From RI-242 sp038246255 (GTDB taxonomy: Bacteria > Planctomycetota > UBA1135 > GCA-002686595), in contig JBBRWC010000028.1 in the NCBI GenBank assembly GCA_038246255.1, positions 1 through 35,644 of the forward strand: DNA of 35,644 nt, in the 5' to 3' direction. A program made the position numbers and the translations under genes. The notes under the pieces were generated by a model that saw nothing but the letters and a program-made list of their open reading frames with translations, ran no database searches and was not told where the DNA came from. How positions within the stretch are numbered: position 1 is the stretch's first letter; the number at the start of each line of letters is the position of its first letter. Below are positions 32,466-35,644 of the stretch, piece after piece.

Positions 32466-32924
32466 AGGGAGAGGTTCCGACGGCGGAGCGGTCGCATGGT
32501 CGGGAGCGCCGCAGGGCCCGTCAATCCGCGAGATTCGGGGTGCCCTGCCCTGCCGAAGCCCACGGAGCCCTGCCGAAGCCCACGGAGTCCGCCCCAAGCC
32601 CCCAGGCCGAATCCGCAGAGGCGAATGCCGCGAAGGGTTTGCGAGCGGGTCCGCTCCCCGGGCGGCCGTCCGCCGACTCGCTACCGGGGGTCGCGCAAGC
32701 GACGTGCCATCCCGGCGCCGGCCCCCGATCGCTACCGTCCCATCCATGCCCACCCTCGGCCTGCCCGCCGCCTCCAGCCACCCGACCCGGCGGTCCCATC
32801 AAACGCGGCCCGGCGGCGCCGGGGCGTTGCACCCGGCGGGTGCGCGTGGGACCATTCCGCCCGATCGCAGTCCGTTCCTGCGTCATCGAAAGACTCCCCC
32901 CGTGTGGAGCGGACAGACTCTCCT
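32466..32924. promoter_or_regulatory. Divergent control region of the CarH-like operon with a 20-bp tandem repeat
   Basis: This is a 459-base interval between the CarH-like gene (minus) and the anti-sigma gene (plus). It holds an exact tandem direct repeat of 20 bases at 32548-32567 and 32568-32587 (each starts ccctgccgaa). CarH operators are direct repeats, so this is a candidate binding site about 80-120 bases from the regulator's start, though it is more GC-rich than the known operators. No gene was seen in the remainder. Confidence 0.4.
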
Positions 32925-34070
32925 GTGACAGGCCTCGATCCTCATCAATCGCAACGCCTCGACGACTTGCTCGCCGACGCGGCCCTGGGTTCGCTGGAAG
33001 CCAGCGACGCGTTAGAGCTTGAGCACCTTGTGGCTCGGCGCGGGGCGATTCCGACCGATTTCGACGGCCTCACGCGGGCCGCGGCGGGCCTCGACCTTGC
33101 TCTTTTGCCGCCGTCGGCGCCGCGGCTACCCGGGGCGCTGGCCGAGCGCATCCGAGCCGAAGGTGTGCGGCGAATCGCCGGCGCGGAAGGAGCGTTCGCG
33201 GACGGCCCGACCGAACAGGACGAGGCGCGACAGACCCTGCCGACGCGGAGCCGCGCACCGTGGCTGGCCGCCGCCGGTTGGCTCGCCGCGGCGGGGCTTT
33301 TGATCTGGGGAGTCGCGACGGACCTCGAACTGCGCAGACTGCGGGGGGCTACGGACGAGGGTCTTGCGGCGCAGCGAGTGGAGCTCGAGCAGCGGGTCGC
33401 CGCCGCGGCGGACGAACTGGCCCAAAACCGCGCGTCGGCGCGCGCCGAGCAGGACTTTCTGCGCGCCGAACTTGCACGGCTTGAGCGATTGCAAACGCAA
33501 ACACTCACCGCGGCGGCCACGGCGGCCGCAAACCGCCTCGCCGCGCGGGAATCCGAGCTGACCGCCTCCTTCGAAGGTGCGGCGGCTGACCGGCGTTTAG
33601 CCGTTCTCGAGCGCGAGGACGAGTTGCTGGCCGAGATCGACACCCTGCGGCGGCTCCTGGACGCGGTGGACCCATCGATCCTACGCGAACGGCTCGTCAA
33701 CGAAGCAACCGACCTCGTCCGCTGGGACTGGGCCACCACCGACGACCCCCTCGTCGCTGCGGCGGTCGTTCGCGGCGACGTCGTGTGGAGCCCGTCGCGA
33801 CAGGAGGGTTACATGACCTTCCGAGGCCTGCCCACAAACCGCGCGGATGAAGAGCAGTACCAACTGTGGATCTTCGACGGGACACGCGACGCCGCGATGC
33901 CCGTGGACGGCGGTGTGTTCGACGTCCGCAACCCCGAGGGGGCCCTCGTGGTTCCCATCGACGCCAAACTTGGGATCCGCGAGGCAACGGCCTTTGCCGT
34001 GACGCTCGAGCGCGCAGGAGGCGTCGTCGTCAGCAACCGCGAGCATTTACTGCTGCTTGCAAGCGGCTGA
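32925..34070 (+). CDS. RskA-type anti-sigma factor
   Basis: The product has 381 residues. The N-terminal cytoplasmic part (MTGLDPHQSQRLDDLLADAALGSL) looks like an anti-sigma domain without the usual zinc His-Cys-Cys motif. A single membrane helix (WLAAAGWLAAAGLLIWGV, about 113-130) is followed by a long charged coiled-coil (about 132-250), and the C-terminal RskA domain has GYMTFRGLPTNRADEEQYQLWIFDG and AFAVTLERAGGVVVSNREHLLLLA. GTG 32925 is used as the start. An ECF sigma gene follows about 140-325 bases downstream, so it probably holds that sigma factor at the membrane and releases it on a periplasmic signal. Confidence 0.85.
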   Translation: MTGLDPHQSQRLDDLLADAALGSLEASDALELEHLVARRGAIPTDFDGLTRAAAGLDLALLPPSAPRLPGALAERIRAEGVRRIAGAEGAFADGPTEQDEARQTLPTRSRAPWLAAAGWLAAAGLLIWGVATDLELRRLRGATDEGLAAQRVELEQRVAAAADELAQNRASARAEQDFLRAELARLERLQTQTLTAAATAAANRLAARESELTASFEGAAADRRLAVLEREDELLAEIDTLRRLLDAVDPSILRERLVNEATDLVRWDWATTDDPLVAAAVVRGDVVWSPSRQEGYMTFRGLPTNRADEEQYQLWIFDGTRDAAMPVDGGVFDVRNPEGALVVPIDAKLGIREATAFAVTLERAGGVVVSNREHLLLLASG

Positions 34071-34209
34071 ACGGTGTTTGCCGGGTTTCTGTGCGCCGGG
34101 ACCGGACCGGGATTTGCAGGGATCGAGCACCCGGATCGGCGCTGCGATGGCGCCGGGTGCCAAATAAGAGCCAGGATTCTTTTTTCTCGACAAGTGGACG
34201 CAGGACCGG
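34071..34209. other. Intergenic region between anti-sigma and sigma genes
   Basis: A relatively AT-rich stretch, ccaaataagagccaggattc followed by ttttttc, lies at about 34159-34185. It may be a terminator for the anti-sigma gene or part of a promoter for the sigma gene. If the sigma gene starts at GTG 34396 rather than ATG 34210, this non-coding region extends to 34395. Confidence 0.35.
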
Positions 34210-34974
34210 ATGCTCGCAGTGTTCGCCGAATCCTGCCCGATCGCCGCGGCCCGCCCCGCGGGTACGCTCCACGTCCGTGACACCCACGGCTCTATCGAAG
34301 CCGCCCCTTTGCACGTGGACCCCGCCGCACTCCCCCAACCCCACCACCCGGTTCGTGCCGAGGTCGGATATGCCGCGCGCGGCCCGCGGGCAGTCGTGCC
34401 TCCTGCGCACGACAGCCCCATCCTGCCGCGGGTCGCGGCCGGGGACCAATCCGCCGTCGGGGAGTGCCTCGAGGTCTACGGACCCCTCGTTTGGGCGATC
34501 GCGCGCCGCATGGCGCTGACGCCGGCCGACGCCGAGGACGCTGCCCAGGAAATCTTCATCGACCTTTGGAAGAGCGCGGCGCGGTTCGATCCCGCCGTCG
34601 CATCGGAAGCGGCGTTCGTGACGATGATCGCGCGGCGCCGCGCCATCGACAGACGCCGGCGGGCCGTGCGGCGCGGTGTCACCGAAGAAATAAACGATTT
34701 CGTCGCAAGCTCCGAAGTGCCCTTCGACGAGCGCATCGCCGAAAGCGACGAAGCCGAGGTCGCCCGACGCGCGCTCGCCGAGCTACGGCCAGAGCAGCGC
34801 GAAGTGCTCGAACTCAACCTCTCCGAAGGTCTCACGCACGTCGAAATCGCCGCGCGCCTCGACATGCCTCTTGGCACCGTCAAAACCCACGCACGGCGCG
34901 GACTCCAGCGGGTGCGCGACCTCTTGGACCGCGCAACCCGCCGCCCCCCTCCGACCGAGCACCCCGCCCCATGA
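34210..34974 (+). CDS. ECF-family RNA polymerase sigma factor
   Basis: This is an ECF sigma factor of 254 residues from ATG 34210, or 193 from GTG 34396; the shorter form is the normal family length and begins right before the conserved part. Region 2 is visible in VYGPLVWAIARRMALTPADAEDAAQEIFIDLWKSAARFDP. Region 4 is LRPEQREVLELNLSEGLTHVEIAARLDMPLGTVKTHARRGLQRVRDLL, with the helix-turn-helix at EIAARLDMPLGTVKTHARRGL. It lies downstream of the RskA-type anti-sigma gene, likely its partner. Its stop overlaps the ATG of the glutathione peroxidase gene (ATGA), so an oxidative or envelope stress regulon is a reasonable guess. Confidence 0.9.
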   Translation: MLAVFAESCPIAAARPAGTLHVRDTHGSIEAAPLHVDPAALPQPHHPVRAEVGYAARGPRAVVPPAHDSPILPRVAAGDQSAVGECLEVYGPLVWAIARRMALTPADAEDAAQEIFIDLWKSAARFDPAVASEAAFVTMIARRRAIDRRRRAVRRGVTEEINDFVASSEVPFDERIAESDEAEVARRALAELRPEQREVLELNLSEGLTHVEIAARLDMPLGTVKTHARRGLQRVRDLLDRATRRPPPTEHPAP

Positions 34975-35567
34975 AACGACCCCTTTTGCGCCGTCTGCGC
35001 ATCCTTGCCAGCGCCGCCACCGCTGCCGTGCTTTCAAGCTGTGGCCTCTTTTCCGCCCGTGAAGTCCCCACCACCGCAGAGGCCCAGATGAGCTCCTTCT
35101 ACGACTTTGAGACCCGCACGCTCGCCGGCGAACCCGCGCCGCTCGCCCAGTACCGCGGCAATGTCGCCCTCGTCGTGAACGTGGCGAGCAAGTGCGGACT
35201 CACACCCCAATACGAGGGCCTGCAGAAGCTGCATTCCGAGTTGCAGCCCCGCGGCTTCGTCGTCCTCGCTTTCCCGAGCAACGATTTTGGCGGGCAAGAG
35301 CCCGGCTCCGCGGAGGAGATCGCCACGTTTTGCAGCACCAGCTACGGGGTGACGTTCCCGATGTTCACCAAGCTGCAAACGAAGACCGGCGAGGGCCAAT
35401 CGCCGCTCTACACGCACCTGGGCGCCGCGACCGGATCCCTGCCCGGCTGGAACTTCGGCAAGTACCTCATCGGGAAAGATGGCCGTGTGATCGCGTTCTT
35501 CGACAGCCGCACGGGTCCGAACGATCCCGAGCTGCGCAAGGCGATCGACGCGGCGCTGGCGAGCTAA
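34971..35567 (+). CDS. Lipoprotein glutathione peroxidase-like thiol peroxidase
   Basis: This 198-residue protein begins with a lipoprotein signal (ILASAATAAVLSSC, lipobox LSSC), so it should be anchored in the membrane facing the periplasm. The domain is a glutathione-peroxidase fold: NVASKCGLTPQYEGLQ (Cys at the peroxidatic position; no selenocysteine), AFPSNDFGGQEPGS (Gln), GWNFGKYLIGKDG (Trp and Asn). It likely reduces hydroperoxides using thioredoxin-like donors, as most bacterial Cys members do. ATG 34971 overlaps the sigma factor stop (ATGA), indicating translational coupling and probable control by the same sigma system. Confidence 0.9.
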   Translation: MKRPLLRRLRILASAATAAVLSSCGLFSAREVPTTAEAQMSSFYDFETRTLAGEPAPLAQYRGNVALVVNVASKCGLTPQYEGLQKLHSELQPRGFVVLAFPSNDFGGQEPGSAEEIATFCSTSYGVTFPMFTKLQTKTGEGQSPLYTHLGAATGSLPGWNFGKYLIGKDGRVIAFFDSRTGPNDPELRKAIDAALAS

Positions 35568-35601
35568 CGGTCCCCGCCGTCGGCCACCCTCGCTCCAAGG
35601 C

Positions 35602-35644
35602 GGGCCTGGAGGCCCGCGCTCCTGGGAGCGCGGGCCTCCAGGCC
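35602..35644. repeat. REP doublet (REPIN) at the right edge
   Basis: A 21-base copy (35602-35622) starts gggcctggag and ends gcgctcc. It is followed after two bases (tg) by its inverse (35625-35644), cut off by the window end. Both copies belong to the family that flanks the RAYT gene at the left end, more than 34 kb away. Here the inner ends are the gcgctcc sides, whereas at 157-256 the same sides face outward. Confidence 0.8.

Overview
The window looks like a piece of a high-GC bacterial chromosome, most likely from the Planctomycetota. I infer this from three things. The first is a secreted-protein N-terminal domain (in the gene at 1211-2503) that I associate with that phylum. The second is the mix of ECF sigma/RskA-type anti-sigma genes, a RAYT transposase and sparse Shine-Dalgarno sites. 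The third is very short promoter-to-start distances at several genes. There is no rRNA gene and no phylogenetic marker beyond one tRNA-Leu, so the assignment is an inference.

Left end (1-2700): an accessory zone. A RAYT (REP-associated tyrosine transposase) gene is bracketed by REP-like palindromes, and the same palindrome returns as an inverted pair at the extreme right end. Next to it, on the minus strand, lies what appears to be a decayed diversity-generating retroelement (DGR). It has a secreted formylglycine-generating-enzyme-fold target protein with a VR-like C-terminus, a large hairpin after its stop codon, and then only the first ~33 codons of a gene resembling the HRDC-type DGR accessory protein. 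That fragment stops at the REP element. No reverse transcriptase or template repeat is visible.

2700-15200: mostly plus-strand housekeeping and accessory genes. They are an EamA transporter, a class III alcohol dehydrogenase with an alpha/beta hydrolase, a frameshifted double-YCII protein, a DmeF-type metal exporter, an M29-like peptidase, an AAA ATPase with a small CxxC protein, a ClC channel, a broken FG-GAP-like secreted protein, a GNAT acetyltransferase, a broken secreted protein and two unknowns. Three genes carry single-base frameshifts in simple-sequence contexts.

15400-23400: a surface-glycan locus. It encodes a glutaminase-fused N-acetyl-sugar amidotransferase, a Wzx-like flippase, an alkaline-phosphatase-fold protein with altered metal ligands, a family 2 glycosyltransferase, and a convergent GT39-type membrane glycosyltransferase. 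Then come a secreted subtilisin-like protease (minus), a zinc-ribbon membrane protein and tRNA-Leu(TAG).

26900-32500 (minus strand): two tightly coupled operons. One is methyltransferase / FAD oxidoreductase / type III polyketide synthase, with the same gene content as phenolic-lipid (alkylresorcinol/alkylquinone) loci such as srsABC. The other is a CarH-like B12 photoreceptor regulator coupled to an FAD amine-oxidase-like enzyme, probably light-controlled. The right end (32900-35600) carries an RskA-type anti-sigma factor, an ECF sigma factor and a lipoprotein glutathione peroxidase, closing with a REP doublet.
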